Shown: positions 7,887 through 17,158, counted from the stretch's first letter. The stretch: 64,000 nucleotides of DNA from Bacillota bacterium (GCA_023408315.1 JAEYKI010000024.1:62001-126000), one strand, 5' to 3'. Numbers and translations are program-made. The notes: generated from the sequence alone by a model not told the origin.

Positions 7887-8740
7887 TTTTGAGTATTGCG
7901 AAAAGAAATATGCGTTTGTTTTTTAGGGATAAGGCTTCCGTGTTTTTTTCTCTGCTTGCTGTTTTAGTTGTCATAGGGTTGTATGTATTCTTTTTGGGAT
8001 CCGTGCTTATGGGCGACTTAAAGGATATACCGGGGCAACGCTGGCTGATGGACAGCTGGATTATGGCCGGATTACTGGGGATAGGCTCCATTACCACCAC
8101 CATGGGCGCATTTGGCATTATGGTGGAAGACAGGTCTAAAAATATTATTAAGGATTTTTCTGCGGCTCCCATAAAAAGGTCTGCGCTGGTTGGCGGTTAT
8201 GTAACGGGCGCGTTCTTTATCGGCATGATTATGAGCCTGATTACTCTGGCAGCAGCGGAAGCCTATATTGTTGCAAACGGCGGGGAATGGCTGAACTGGA
8301 GCGAACTGCTGCAGTTGGTGGCGATTATGGCGGTATCCGTATTTTCCTGCACTGCAATCGTGTTTTTTATGGTGTCTTTCTTCCGCAGCACGGGCGCATT
8401 TGGAGCGGCTTCCACGGTATTGGGAACTCTTATCGGCTTTTTAACGGGCGTATATCTGCCCATTGGCGAACTTCCCGAAGGGGTACAGAATGTGATCAAG
8501 TGCTTCCCTGTTTCCCACGCCGCGGCGCTTTTCAGGCAGGTGATGATGGAGCGGCCCATGGATAAGGTGTTTACGGGCGCTCCTGCGCAGCAGGTTGTGG
8601 ATTTTAAGGTGGACATGGGGGTTGTGTTCCGTTTTGACGACCAGCTTACAGGCCCGTGGCTCAGCGTGATTGTGCTGGCGGCAACGGCGCTTGTGTTTTT
8701 TATTCTTGCAACTGTTAACATGTCCCGCAAGAGAAGATAG
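7883..8740 (+). CDS. ABC-2 type exporter permease
   Basis: 285 aa, six predicted membrane helices: one near residues 22-45, a large extracytoplasmic loop, then helices around 60-80, 105-130, 140-165, 172-190 and a last one near 260-280 before the basic end MSRKRR. Family knowledge: YhaP/DrrB-type permeases pair with the adjacent ATPase to export drugs or lipids. The substrate is not evident. Confidence 0.9.
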   Translation: MILSIAKRNMRLFFRDKASVFFSLLAVLVVIGLYVFFLGSVLMGDLKDIPGQRWLMDSWIMAGLLGIGSITTTMGAFGIMVEDRSKNIIKDFSAAPIKRSALVGGYVTGAFFIGMIMSLITLAAAEAYIVANGGEWLNWSELLQLVAIMAVSVFSCTAIVFFMVSFFRSTGAFGAASTVLGTLIGFLTGVYLPIGELPEGVQNVIKCFPVSHAAALFRQVMMERPMDKVFTGAPAQQVVDFKVDMGVVFRFDDQLTGPWLSVIVLAATALVFFILATVNMSRKRR

Positions 8741-8822
8741 CAAAGTTTTGTGCCGCCATCTGCTTTGCTGGGGCAAACAAAAAGCGCCTGGCAGCGCTGC
8801 GGCGGCTGATTATACTTTTTTT

Positions 8823-8841
8823 GAGGGCTATGCCCTCTTTT
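8823..8841 (+). terminator. Terminator of ABC exporter operon
   Basis: GAGGGC TAT GCCCTC followed by TTTT. Confidence 0.65.
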
Positions 8842-8845
8842 AGCA

Positions 8846-9520
8846 TTATCTGACGACGTTTTCGCTCAGGCTGTTTTCTTTGCCGATTGGGCACGCAAGC
8901 AGGCATACACCGCAAATGCAGCCTGCAATGGCGTCGTTGGTTTCCCGGCACCGGTCAATGTCTATCATGTCTTCCCTGGAACCACCGGATTCCCAGTTTT
9001 TGTTTTTCAGGCTCATGGAGGGGCAACAGTCTACGCATATGGCGCAATAGCCGCAGCCGGGCAGTTTGGCCGCCGGCGAAGTTGGCAGGTCACAGTCCGT
9101 CAGAATAGTGGCAAGCCGGATTCTTGGCCCAAATTGTGGATTAATGAGCAGCGTGTTTTTGCCGATCCATCCAAGGCCCGCACGCGCAGCGGCCCGTTTT
9201 TGAGAGTATTCGCCTGTAAGAAGCAGAGAATTTTTTCTTTGGTTGGTAACAATGTGAAAGGAAACGTCTTTTTTCTCAAGAAAATCCGCCACGGCCCGAA
9301 CATTTGCGTCCAATGCCGGTTTGACGCGATTAAGCAAAAATTCATGAAAATCAAAGGGGCTGTAGTTTTCGAGCGGATAATGATATGCCTGCAGAAGGCA
9401 TACGGCATTGCGAAACCTGGGAGAAGTATCCTCCCAAACATCAGAAACGCCCCAGCCGGACAGAGGCAGGCCGTCCAGCAGTGAGAACAGGGAATCCACG
9501 GAAACAGCCATGGGAATCAT
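8846..9520 (-). CDS. QueG-like double 4Fe-4S ferredoxin protein
   Basis: 224 aa. The middle shows AARAGLGWIGKNTLLI, a hallmark of epoxyqueuosine reductase, followed by two cluster-binding motifs, CGYCAICVDCCPS and CICGVCLLACP. True QueG proteins are about 350-380 aa with a cobalamin domain and C-terminal HEAT repeat; this one is much shorter. It is therefore a QueG-like iron-sulfur reductase of uncertain substrate, not secure QueG. AAGGAAAG lies 6 bp before the ATG. Monocistronic. Confidence 0.8.
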   Translation of the reverse strand: MIPMAVSVDSLFSLLDGLPLSGWGVSDVWEDTSPRFRNAVCLLQAYHYPLENYSPFDFHEFLLNRVKPALDANVRAVADFLEKKDVSFHIVTNQRKNSLLLTGEYSQKRAAARAGLGWIGKNTLLINPQFGPRIRLATILTDCDLPTSPAAKLPGCGYCAICVDCCPSMSLKNKNWESGGSREDMIDIDRCRETNDAIAGCICGVCLLACPIGKENSLSENVVR

Positions 9521-9651
9521 CCACTTTCCTTGTATTTATTGGCATTATAACATAAATGTAAAAAATTAGATAGTTAACATCAAAATATTCGTATAACACG
9601 CGCGCAAAAGTGGTATGATTTTTATGAATATGTATATGGAGGCCTGAGCGC

Positions 9652-10167
9652 ATGTTTTCCAATGGATATTTAAACATTGTTTTTAGTTCCATGGTTGTTT
9701 ATGCTTTTATTATCATTGCAATCCGTATCACGGGCAAAAAGGAACTGAGCCAGCTTTCCGTTGTGGATCTGGTTTTTATTCTTTTAATAAGCAATGCGGT
9801 GCAAAACGCCATGGTTGGGCCCGATACTTCACTGGTGGGCGGGCTTGTGGCGGCTGCGGCGCTGTTTGCGGTTAATTTTGTTTTAAAAAATTTGATATAC
9901 AGGTTTCCGGGGTTTGGTAAGCTGTTGCAGGGGGAGCCAATCATGCTGGTGTATAACGGAAAATTGAACGCAGAAAACATGAAGAGGGCGCGGCTGAGCA
10001 TGGGGGAATTGATGGAAGCGGTGCGGGAGCATGGGGTTGCAGGCATTAGAGAAGTGAACCTGGCTGTTCTGGAGGTGGACGGCAACATCAGCGTTTTATC
10101 CGGTGATTATCAAAACAAAACGGTAAGGAGGCGAAAGGCCCATAAGGCCGTCACCAAGGATATATAA
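9652..10167 (+). CDS. YetF/DUF421 membrane protein
   Basis: 171 aa. Two or three N-terminal membrane helices (about 8-25, 38-52, 62-80), with the family signature IRITGKKELSQLSVVDLVF. A cytoplasmic C-terminal domain follows, with EPIMLVYNGKLN and ARLSMGELMEAVREHGV. This matches DUF421/YetF proteins, of unknown biochemical role and often linked to spore or membrane genes in Bacilli. GGAGG precedes the ATG. Confidence 0.88.
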   Translation: MFSNGYLNIVFSSMVVYAFIIIAIRITGKKELSQLSVVDLVFILLISNAVQNAMVGPDTSLVGGLVAAAALFAVNFVLKNLIYRFPGFGKLLQGEPIMLVYNGKLNAENMKRARLSMGELMEAVREHGVAGIREVNLAVLEVDGNISVLSGDYQNKTVRRRKAHKAVTKDI

Positions 10168-10207
10168 TTTTTCCGTTCCGCAAAAGTAGGGATTTTTATT
10201 TTATTTA

Positions 10208-10254
10208 TTGACAAACTAACGAACGATAGTTTATACTAACAAATGTTAGTATAA
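10208..10254 (+). promoter_or_regulatory. Promoter and palindromic operator of tetR-flavoprotein operon
   Basis: TTGACA (10208-10213), 18 bp, TATACT (10232-10237). A perfect 10-bp inverted repeat TTATACTAAC-AAAT-GTTAGTATAA (10231-10254) covers the -10 and start site, and a second one AAACTA-N8-TAGTTT lies in the spacer. TetR autoregulation is likely. Confidence 0.78.
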
Positions 10255-10293
10255 TTGAAAAATTAAGAATGATAACGATATGGGGTGCCTTAT

Positions 10294-10938
10294 ATGAACA
10301 CAAAGGACAGGATTTTAAGGGAGGCGCTGCATCTCTTCTCGGAAAAAGGGTTTGACGCGGTTTCGGTTCGCGCCATCGCAAAGGCCGTTGGAATTAAAGA
10401 AAGCTCCCTGTACAACCATTTTGCGGGCAAGGACGATATTCTAGCCAGCGTGATTAGCGAGTATAACGCGCGCGGTGATGCGTTTTTCTCCAGCATGAAC
10501 CTGACGGGAGAAAACATGCAGTTTATAGTGGATAAAAAGACAGTGGGTATGTATGAGAATATGTCTGCGCAGCAGCTTATGGAAATGGCAAACCAGATTT
10601 TTGACTTCTACTTTACGGACGAAATCAACACGCAGATGCGCAGGATGCTCACCATGGAACAATACAGGAACAGCGCGCTTTCAAAAATGTACCGGTTAAT
10701 CTCGTTTGACGCCAGCCTGGAATACCAGTCGGACCTTTTTGGCGCGCTGATGAAAGAGGGATTTTTAATACAAACAGACCCATACGTATTGGCGCTGGAA
10801 TTTTTTGCGCCTATATTCCTGATATTCTATAAGTTTGACAACGACAAGGCAAGCCTGGAAGAGGCCAGGGCACTTTTCTTAAGGCACACAGCTCATTTTA
10901 CACAAATGTACTCATTACAGGAGGCAAGGGAGAATTAA
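10294..10938 (+). CDS. TetR family transcriptional regulator
   Basis: 214 aa. Residues 3-50 form the TetR helix-turn-helix: ILREALHLFSEKGFDAVSV, then AIAKAVGIKESSLYNHFAGKDD. The rest is the helical ligand-binding part. ATG 10294 is preferred over an upstream GTG because GGGGTG lies 7 bp before it. It is followed after 1 bp by an iron-sulfur flavoprotein gene, and a perfect palindrome lies over its promoter, so it probably represses its own operon and responds to a small ligand. Confidence 0.9.
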   Translation: MNTKDRILREALHLFSEKGFDAVSVRAIAKAVGIKESSLYNHFAGKDDILASVISEYNARGDAFFSSMNLTGENMQFIVDKKTVGMYENMSAQQLMEMANQIFDFYFTDEINTQMRRMLTMEQYRNSALSKMYRLISFDASLEYQSDLFGALMKEGFLIQTDPYVLALEFFAPIFLIFYKFDNDKASLEEARALFLRHTAHFTQMYSLQEAREN

Positions 10939-10939
10939 T

Positions 10940-11650
10940 ATGAAAATAGCGGTGATATACGGGGCTTCACACAAGGGAAGCACATGGAGTTCAGTTCAAT
11001 TGATATTAAAAGAATTGAGCGCCTATAAAGAAAACGAGCTTACAGAATACTATCTGCCAAAAGACATGCCGCATTTTTGCCAGGGCTGCTTTACGTGCTT
11101 TTTAAAAGGAGAAGGGAATTGCCCGCACGCCAAAAGCGTGCAGCCCATTGCGGATGCGCTTCTGGAGGCAGACTGCATTGTGCTGGCTTCACCCGTTTAC
11201 GGGCTGGACGTTACGGGAGGCATGAAGGCATTGATAGACCACCTTTGCTATATGTGGATCAGCCACCGCCCTGCGCCTGCGATGTTCCACAAGGTTGGGA
11301 TTGTGGTAACCACTACCGCGGGAGCGGGCCTCTCTCATACGGCAAAAACAATGCGCAACAGCTTGCGGTTTTGGGGAATCAAACGCGTCTTTACGCTAAA
11401 AAAAGCAATCTACGCGCTGAAATGGGATGAGGTATCGGAGAAAAATAAGCGCAAGGTTGGCAAGAAGGCAGAGGGAATAGCGCAATCCGCTGTGCGCGCT
11501 CTCAAACGGATAGAAAAGGCACAACCCCCGCTGCTTATACGGTTCATGTTCTATATGCTGCGCGGCATGATGCGGAAAAACGGCTGGAACGAAACGGACC
11601 GGGCATATTGGGAGAAGCAGGGCTGGCTTTCGGATAAGAACCCGTTTTAA
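10940..11650 (+). CDS. NADPH-dependent FMN reductase family, iron-sulfur flavoprotein type
   Basis: 236 aa. The flavodoxin-like fold starts MKIAVIYGASHKGSTWSS (FMN phosphate loop). Cys47, Cys50, Cys53 and Cys61 (CQGCFTCFLKGEGNC) form the compact CX2CX2CX7C motif of iron-sulfur flavoproteins, which bind a 4Fe-4S cluster. ASPVYGLDVTGGMKALIDHL is the second FMN-contact region. About 60 C-terminal residues are basic and helical. Co-transcribed with the tetR gene, so probably induced by a redox-active or toxic compound. Confidence 0.85.
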   Translation: MKIAVIYGASHKGSTWSSVQLILKELSAYKENELTEYYLPKDMPHFCQGCFTCFLKGEGNCPHAKSVQPIADALLEADCIVLASPVYGLDVTGGMKALIDHLCYMWISHRPAPAMFHKVGIVVTTTAGAGLSHTAKTMRNSLRFWGIKRVFTLKKAIYALKWDEVSEKNKRKVGKKAEGIAQSAVRALKRIEKAQPPLLIRFMFYMLRGMMRKNGWNETDRAYWEKQGWLSDKNPF

Positions 11651-11762
11651 TTAAGTTTACAATTAATATCTGTACAAACGGCGGCGGTTTTAGTATGCTA
11701 TATAACAGTTAAACATCGCGCATGCTAAAGAAGAATTGCGCGGACATTTAAAGGAGCGTATT

Positions 11763-12287
11763 ATGCGAAAAGTAATTATAATCGTCATTATAGCTTGTCT
11801 GGTGGTTGCGGTGGTTCTTTCGTCGCTTTATATCAATACAAGCGGATCGCAGTCCAGCGCTTCGGCTTCACCTTCGTTGTCCGAGGTGCAAGGCAGCATG
11901 ATTGTCTGGAACAAAGAGCGTGACCAGAAACTGTATGAAACGACGGATGCATCCAACATTGCCAAGGTAATTACATTTATCAAAACCGCAAACTGGACGA
12001 ACGTAAAGGCAGAGCCCACTGGCGACAGCGTAAAGAACGCCTACAATCTGACCATTTACAACGAAGAGGGAAAAGGCGAGGAGTACAGCATGCTGTATAT
12101 GAACGACAACACAATTGTGTTGTTCTATCAGAAAGCCAATAACGACGGGACATACCTGCAAGCCAGTTTTCCCGTGCAGGCCGGCGGATTAAACGACTAT
12201 TTTACAATAAGCCCGGCAGCTTCGGCGTCTGCCGCAGCATCAGCGTCCGGCTCGGTTTCGGTCGCACCCAGTGCGTCTGCTTCTTAA
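11763..12287 (+). CDS. Membrane-anchored extracytoplasmic protein with Ser/Ala tails
   Basis: 174 aa. One N-terminal hydrophobic segment (residues 4-24, VIIIVIIACLVVAVVLSSLYI) without lipobox Cys acts as signal anchor. Two low-complexity stretches flank a compact domain: SASASPSLSE before it and a Ser/Ala tail (about 25 residues) at the end. The domain itself is not recognised. Start ATG 11763 has AAAGGAG 8 bp upstream. Ends at a terminator. Confidence 0.75.
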   Translation: MRKVIIIVIIACLVVAVVLSSLYINTSGSQSSASASPSLSEVQGSMIVWNKERDQKLYETTDASNIAKVITFIKTANWTNVKAEPTGDSVKNAYNLTIYNEEGKGEEYSMLYMNDNTIVLFYQKANNDGTYLQASFPVQAGGLNDYFTISPAASASAAASASGSVSVAPSASAS

Positions 12288-12303
12288 AGAAGACTGAGTT
12301 AAG

Positions 12304-12331
12304 AGAGCTTCACCCAGGAGGCTCTTTTTTT
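12304..12331 (+). terminator. Rho-independent terminator
   Basis: AGAGCTTC / GAGGCTCT stem (one G-T pair), 6-nt loop, seven T. Confidence 0.8.
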
Positions 12332-12408
12332 CTTTGGCATGTGCGGGCTTAAGAACATAGGCTGTCTTTTTGAAAATTGAGCCTGATAAAAAGACTGTAA
12401 GGCAAATG

Positions 12409-12437
12409 TTTACAAACCAGGATTCCTCTTGTACAAT
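12409..12437 (+). promoter_or_regulatory. Sigma-A promoter of lipoprotein gene
   Basis: TTTACA, 17 bp, TACAAT (12432-12437). The -10 overlaps the earliest possible start codon, so the true start is the ATG at 12467. Confidence 0.72.
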
Positions 12438-12466
12438 TGTATCAGTATCACATGAGGAAAAAAGCC

Positions 12467-13174
12467 ATGAAACAAATAAAACTCCTGATTACAATGGGCC
12501 TTACCGCTATTTTGCTTGCGGGCTGCAGCGCCGCTCCGCAGTCTTCTGCGCTGGATACGCCCGAAAAAGCTGTAACTGCGTATGTGGCCGCCTTGGCGGC
12601 GGGGGATTTTAATGCGGCGCTGGCGCTCTGCCCGGCGGATGCCATGATGAAAAATTTTAATTCCACCGAGTATGGCAAAACCATGGTGATTGGCAATAAT
12701 GAGAGTGTGGATGTGGATGGAATTAAAGCCCGGTACACGCAGCAGACAGCGCTTTTGTCGGCCTCGCTGTTGAAGGGGGAGACCGCTAAGCTTGAAGAAA
12801 ATATGGTGATTGATGAGGCCTGGACCGCACAGCTTTTAAAAGAAAACAGGCCCAAGCTGAAGGACTTGCAGGCGCTGCGGATAGACAAGCCTTACAAAGC
12901 GGGTTATAATCTGGAGGTTGATTCGGACGTGTATAAGCAGGCCACAAAAAGCAACAGGCTTATTTGGGGCACGGAGGGTTATACGGAGAGGATAGCTCTG
13001 CTACAGCATAGCGGAAAAACGTACATGGCGGGCTTTACGCTGGCGCAGTATGACGGCTCATGGGGCATATTGTACGCAACCTCAACGTTTGCAAACCTTA
13101 CAAGCGGAAACGCCAAGGAAACAGTGCAGGATGAATACTTGAAGCATGTTAAACCAGAAACCGAAAGTAAATGA
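12467..13174 (+). CDS. Putative lipoprotein
   Basis: 235 aa. Signal MKQIKLLITMGLTAILLAGC with lipobox LAGC. The mature part opens with a DTPEKAVTAYVAALAAGDFNAAL-type helix seen in NTF2-like or DUF4878-type lipoproteins, where such a segment forms the first helix of a small alpha+beta fold; that family link is tentative. Start chosen by GAGG 9 bp upstream and by the promoter position. Single gene with its own promoter and terminator. Confidence 0.8.
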   Translation: MKQIKLLITMGLTAILLAGCSAAPQSSALDTPEKAVTAYVAALAAGDFNAALALCPADAMMKNFNSTEYGKTMVIGNNESVDVDGIKARYTQQTALLSASLLKGETAKLEENMVIDEAWTAQLLKENRPKLKDLQALRIDKPYKAGYNLEVDSDVYKQATKSNRLIWGTEGYTERIALLQHSGKTYMAGFTLAQYDGSWGILYATSTFANLTSGNAKETVQDEYLKHVKPETESK

Positions 13175-13178
13175 ACAG

Positions 13179-13208
13179 ATCCGGCACGCAAGAATGCCGG
13201 ATTTTTTT
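13179..13208 (+). terminator. Rho-independent terminator
   Basis: ATCCGGCA / TGCCGGAT perfect 8-bp stem followed by TTTTTT. Confidence 0.88.
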
Positions 13209-13264
13209 ATTTACTGGCAAAAATGACGATTAAGTAATGCTGTATACGCACGCGCCAGAAAATA

Positions 13265-13290
13265 AAAAAGAGAGGGTATTCCCCTCTTTT
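13265..13290. terminator. Bidirectional terminator
   Basis: AGAGGG TATTC CCCTCT with A-run before and T-run after; serves the leftward membrane-protein gene. Confidence 0.75.
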
Positions 13291-13312
13291 TGCTGAAAAG
13301 ACTGCGTTTGGT

Positions 13313-13957
13313 TTAAGAAATATTGTTTTTAACAATTTTAAAAGGAAGCGACTCCACCGCTTTTCTGTAATGCAGGCAGGAGAGCACGCCAACCACCGCA
13401 AAATAGCAGCTCCATATAAAAAGAATAACCGAGCCTGTTTGCGAACCGCCCTGCATGCTTGGGTTGAACACATTTGCAATGGGCAGGATGATGCAAACAG
13501 GGGCAAACGCGCCGTGGGCCATAAGGAGGTATTTAAGCCAGGTGTCGTACTGGTTTTCCGGTTTGATAGCTAGGCCGATAAAGAAAGTTGATATTGCCAT
13601 GATGGCGTATCCCAAGAGGTCCAGGTTGAACATCAGGCTCCCCAGTGATTCGTAGGAAAATACTCTTAGAAGATCCTCGGATAGTGAGCCGTTTGCGACG
13701 GCGGTAAGCTGCGTAAAATAAACAAGACACACAAAAACGCTGTAGATACCTGCAAAAATAATTCCGCCAAGGGCGATTGACGTGCGTTTGGGCGAGGCTT
13801 CAGCCGCAAAAGAGCACGCAAGCATAACATACCCCCAGGATAAAAACATGCAAACTACATAGGAAAGCGGGCTGTTTCCCAATAATAGCCCGATTGCAAA
13901 TAGAACGGTGGCTGCGGTTACTGTGAGTGCGGAATAAAATCCAATTCTATTTTTCAT
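13313..13957 (-). CDS. Polytopic membrane protein of unknown function
   Basis: 214 aa with about six hydrophobic segments (ALTVTAATVLFAIGLLLG, YVVCMFLSWGYVMLACSF, IIFAGIYSVFVCLVYF, LDLLGYAIMAISTFFIGLAI and two more). GGAGG lies 7 bp before the ATG at 13957; the upstream extension is hydrophilic and lacks a site. Not recognised as a named family by me. It lies just downstream of another multi-helix protein on the same strand, separated by about 160 bp. Confidence 0.72.
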   Translation of the reverse strand: MKNRIGFYSALTVTAATVLFAIGLLLGNSPLSYVVCMFLSWGYVMLACSFAAEASPKRTSIALGGIIFAGIYSVFVCLVYFTQLTAVANGSLSEDLLRVFSYESLGSLMFNLDLLGYAIMAISTFFIGLAIKPENQYDTWLKYLLMAHGAFAPVCIILPIANVFNPSMQGGSQTGSVILFIWSCYFAVVGVLSCLHYRKAVESLPFKIVKNNIS

Positions 13958-14120
13958 TTGATACCTCCAATAAAGCGGAATTCTTTTTACACAAAGAATC
14001 CTTTTCTTTAAATTGCATAAATACTTTTTCGACATTAAAACTAAGAAACCCTGGCGCGAGATGTTAAATCATTGTAAGGTCCATGTTAGATTATTGTAAA
14101 ATGATTTTGAGCAGACCGGC

Positions 14121-14795
14121 CTATTTTTTATTGGCGTCAAACGAAATAAAATTGTTTGGGTTGGGGCGTCGCAGATGCATGGCGGCAAACGCGCACCAAA
14201 GCAACACAAGGCCCACGCATATGCGCTCGAATATTCCGTACATATGCGCGTATATGCCCTGGCCCATAAAAATAAAACTGACGGTGCAAATGGAAGAAAT
14301 CACAAGGGCGGGCAGGCTTAAGGGCCTAAAGCGGTAAACAACAAAAAAGGAAAGGGAGATTAGCAGCAGGCCCACATCTGCGCAGGCAAAAGAAAGCACC
14401 AGAAGCATCTGATGAATCTGGCCGTGCGCGGTTGCCTGCACATGCCGCAGCGAGTCGGTCACATCTGCGTTGAAGATTCCCAGAAAAAAAGTACACACGC
14501 CCCAGGTTCCCAGAAAAAACAACCCCAGGTGCGCCGCGGGCGATTGCTTTGCACAGCGCAAAAGAGCCAGAATAAGATAACCTGCGGAGAACGCGCGAGC
14601 AAAATAGCAGAAGTTCATCAGCAGACCAAAAGGACCCGTCGCCAGGTCTCCCTCCGCCTGGTTCAGGCTGTAATGGGGTGGCATTGCCTGGGCGGCTACT
14701 TCCAGCGCGACTGCCGCCAGAATACCGGCCAGAGCTACATTTGCCCATTTGCGTATCAAATAATCGTTTTGCAGGGCAGCGTTTTCAAATTGCAT
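14121..14795 (-). CDS. DUF998-like membrane protein
   Basis: 224 aa with six predicted membrane helices. The layout, with a conserved-looking FFLGIFNADVTDSLRHVQATAHGQIHQ segment between helices 3 and 4 (His and Asp in a loop), resembles DUF998 proteins. Function is unknown for that family. GGAG lies 8 bp before the ATG. Monocistronic as far as visible. Confidence 0.68.
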   Translation of the reverse strand: MQFENAALQNDYLIRKWANVALAGILAAVALEVAAQAMPPHYSLNQAEGDLATGPFGLLMNFCYFARAFSAGYLILALLRCAKQSPAAHLGLFFLGTWGVCTFFLGIFNADVTDSLRHVQATAHGQIHQMLLVLSFACADVGLLLISLSFFVVYRFRPLSLPALVISSICTVSFIFMGQGIYAHMYGIFERICVGLVLLWCAFAAMHLRRPNPNNFISFDANKK

Positions 14796-14871
14796 AAAAA
14801 TACTCCATACTGCTTAATGTGGTATGGAGTTATTATGAGAATCCAGAAGAGAGATTATACATATACACAGG

Positions 14872-15939
14872 TTATTTGACGCCAAACAGAATTTTGAGCG
14901 GTTTTAAGCGGCGGATACCCTCCCAGCTCGCGATGCTGGCGGCAAAGGACAAACCGGCAATGAGTATAAACTGCAGGGGCATGAGTACTGGCCAGGCCAG
15001 GATGAAATATCCCAGCACGATGATATAGGTCTGGTGGAGGATGTATACCGGAAACGCAGCCGGACTAAAGTAAGCCATAAACCTGTTTTTCCGGTTTAAA
15101 TACCGCTTGCCGTATCCCACAATTGCAAGCAGCGTGATCCAGAAAATAAAAAAATGCAGTATGGAGAACAGGACGCCCGCTGTGCTGAACCCGGATTGAT
15201 AGCCAAGCATATTCATCTCAATAAATATTTCCGCCATGCCCGCCGCAGCAGATATAAGGAAGAATTTTCGTTTGGATTCCACTATATCAATAATCCGGCC
15301 GTCCGTTGCCAGAAGGAATCCAAGAAGCACGTATCCCGCGTAAAGGAAAATATTTTTTCCGCCCAAGTCCGGCAGGGCAGAGAGAAGCGCAAGCGGAATG
15401 GCGGGCAACGTTAATAGCAGAGGGTGGTATAGCCATTTGGGAGAGCAGCCTTTGCGGATGATCCGCAAAAAGAGGGGCAGAAGCGCAAGGGTAATGGCAA
15501 GCAGGTACATAATGAACCACAGGTGCCCGGGCGTAAAGGAGCCAAAGTAGCCTGTGATATCCGTGAAGTCTGTGAAATAACCTGTAAGGAAATCAAAATA
15601 GTTGGACGCGGTTCCGGCATGGAACAACTGCGCAATGTACGCCTGCGGAGGCACCACCGCCAGCAGCCCGAACACAAAGGGGATCAAAAGCCGGTTTTTG
15701 CGTTCCTTTAAATATTCCTTTGCGGGGTATTTTTTAAGAGCGAAATATGCGGACATGCCTGCCAGCAAAAACAGCAGGGGCATGAACCAGTAAGAGGATA
15801 CTATGATGCTGTCGCATACCGCATTGGGCGGGCCTTTTACATAATTGGATTCCATGGAATCATAGATTCGTGCCGTATGAAATACAAACAGAAACAAAAT
15901 GCCGATATTCCTTAGCCAGTCGATATAGTGTTGGCGCAT
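14872..15939 (-). CDS. Acyltransferase 3 family membrane protein
   Basis: 355 aa, ten or so hydrophobic segments. It opens RQHYIDWLRNIGILFLFVFHTAR, where the motif helix carries the Asp-Arg-X-X-Gly-like and His residues typical of acyltransferase 3 enzymes, which O-acylate surface polysaccharides or small molecules in the membrane. A GHLWFIMYLLAI segment is also typical. Start 15939 has GAGGGG 6 bp upstream; the longer frame lacks one. Substrate unknown. Confidence 0.85.
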   Translation of the reverse strand: MRQHYIDWLRNIGILFLFVFHTARIYDSMESNYVKGPPNAVCDSIIVSSYWFMPLLFLLAGMSAYFALKKYPAKEYLKERKNRLLIPFVFGLLAVVPPQAYIAQLFHAGTASNYFDFLTGYFTDFTDITGYFGSFTPGHLWFIMYLLAITLALLPLFLRIIRKGCSPKWLYHPLLLTLPAIPLALLSALPDLGGKNIFLYAGYVLLGFLLATDGRIIDIVESKRKFFLISAAAGMAEIFIEMNMLGYQSGFSTAGVLFSILHFFIFWITLLAIVGYGKRYLNRKNRFMAYFSPAAFPVYILHQTYIIVLGYFILAWPVLMPLQFILIAGLSFAASIASWEGIRRLKPLKILFGVK

Positions 15940-16086
15940 AAAGTCCCCTCGTTTAATTGAAATATTCAGGAAAAGCATAAAGCTATATATCTGATGAATT
16001 GATATTTTATATGAAAAACAAGTTTTTCTCTGAAACTTTTATGCAAAAAGAAAACGTGTGCATTCGGCCTTATGGGTTTGGCGGCT

Positions 16087-16911
16087 TTATCCCTGCAAGG
16101 CTCCTTGTTCTTCACCGATAAACGGCCCCTTGTACCGGGTGTATTCCGCGGGGTCTGCGTACTGTCCGCTGTGCCAAACGGAGGCGGTGGGGCAGAAGTT
16201 ATAGCAGCGCATGCATGCTGTGCAGCTGGAGGAGATGGCAAGCGCGCCTGTATCGTCCGGCTCGATTGCCCCGGAAGGGCAGGAATAGACGCAGGTATCG
16301 CAATGGCTGCAGGTTTCCGCGTTGATGCTGAGCTGCTCGTGCGCTTTTTTGGGCAGGCCGCTCATTTGCTTGCGGAATACGGCGATGCGGTATACGCCCA
16401 GTTCTATCTTTTTTTTGCCTGCAGAAAGGGCGTCCACCAGAGCGCATATCTTCGCCTTGGCGGCCTCCAGGCGTTTTTGAAACTCACCCGGCGCAAGGTC
16501 CGGCGCTTTGGCTACAGGCGTGGAAATATTGGTACACATTTTAAGGCCTGCGTAACCCATCAGCCGCACCGCGCGGGGAGCAAAGTGCGAGGCTGCTTCA
16601 TAGGGCCCGCAGCCGTCCGCAAAGCCCGCGGTGGTCAGTACGTACAGCGGCATGGGGGTTATGCTTCCAGCCAGTGCATTGTCCAGCTTTTTTATGAACT
16701 GTTTCATGATCTCCGGAATGTTCATGGCATACACGGGAAAAGCCAGGCCTAAAAAATCTGTGTTGCCCAGCAGACGGTGCAGATCCAGGTTTTTTTCCTC
16801 AATGGAAACAAGGCGGCACTGATGCCCTTTTCGCATGGCTGCATTTTGAAATTCTTCGGAAGCCCATTTGGTGTTGCCTGTGCCGCTGAAATAAAAAGTC
16901 GTAAAGACCAT
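16087..16911 (-). CDS. EFR1-type flavodoxin-ferredoxin fusion
   Basis: 274 aa. The N-terminal 150 residues form a flavodoxin domain with FMN loop SGTGNT (9-14). The C-terminal 60 residues are a 2x4Fe-4S ferredoxin: CSHCDTCVYSCPSGAI and CTACMRCYNFCPTASV. This is the architecture of EFR1 family proteins common in anaerobic Firmicutes, thought to shuttle electrons; partners are unknown. GGAGGG precedes the ATG. Single gene. Confidence 0.92.
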   Translation of the reverse strand: MVFTTFYFSGTGNTKWASEEFQNAAMRKGHQCRLVSIEEKNLDLHRLLGNTDFLGLAFPVYAMNIPEIMKQFIKKLDNALAGSITPMPLYVLTTAGFADGCGPYEAASHFAPRAVRLMGYAGLKMCTNISTPVAKAPDLAPGEFQKRLEAAKAKICALVDALSAGKKKIELGVYRIAVFRKQMSGLPKKAHEQLSINAETCSHCDTCVYSCPSGAIEPDDTGALAISSSCTACMRCYNFCPTASVWHSGQYADPAEYTRYKGPFIGEEQGALQG

Positions 16912-17158
16912 GGCTTGAGCCCTCCTTTTTATTTACAGTGTCCCCCTACTGTGCTTTTTAAAATCTATAATAACGCTGTGCGTGTTATATCTGCAATGAA
17001 AAGCAAAAACAGCATTGAAATTAGTATTTCCTGAATAAAATTATTATAGCACGATAGAGGCAATATTTGAATATGTTTGGTAAATTTATTATAGTTTTGC
17101 AAATTGTTGTTTACCCGGTGCTTGAAAGGTATATTTTGTATATAGGAGTTGTGATAGT

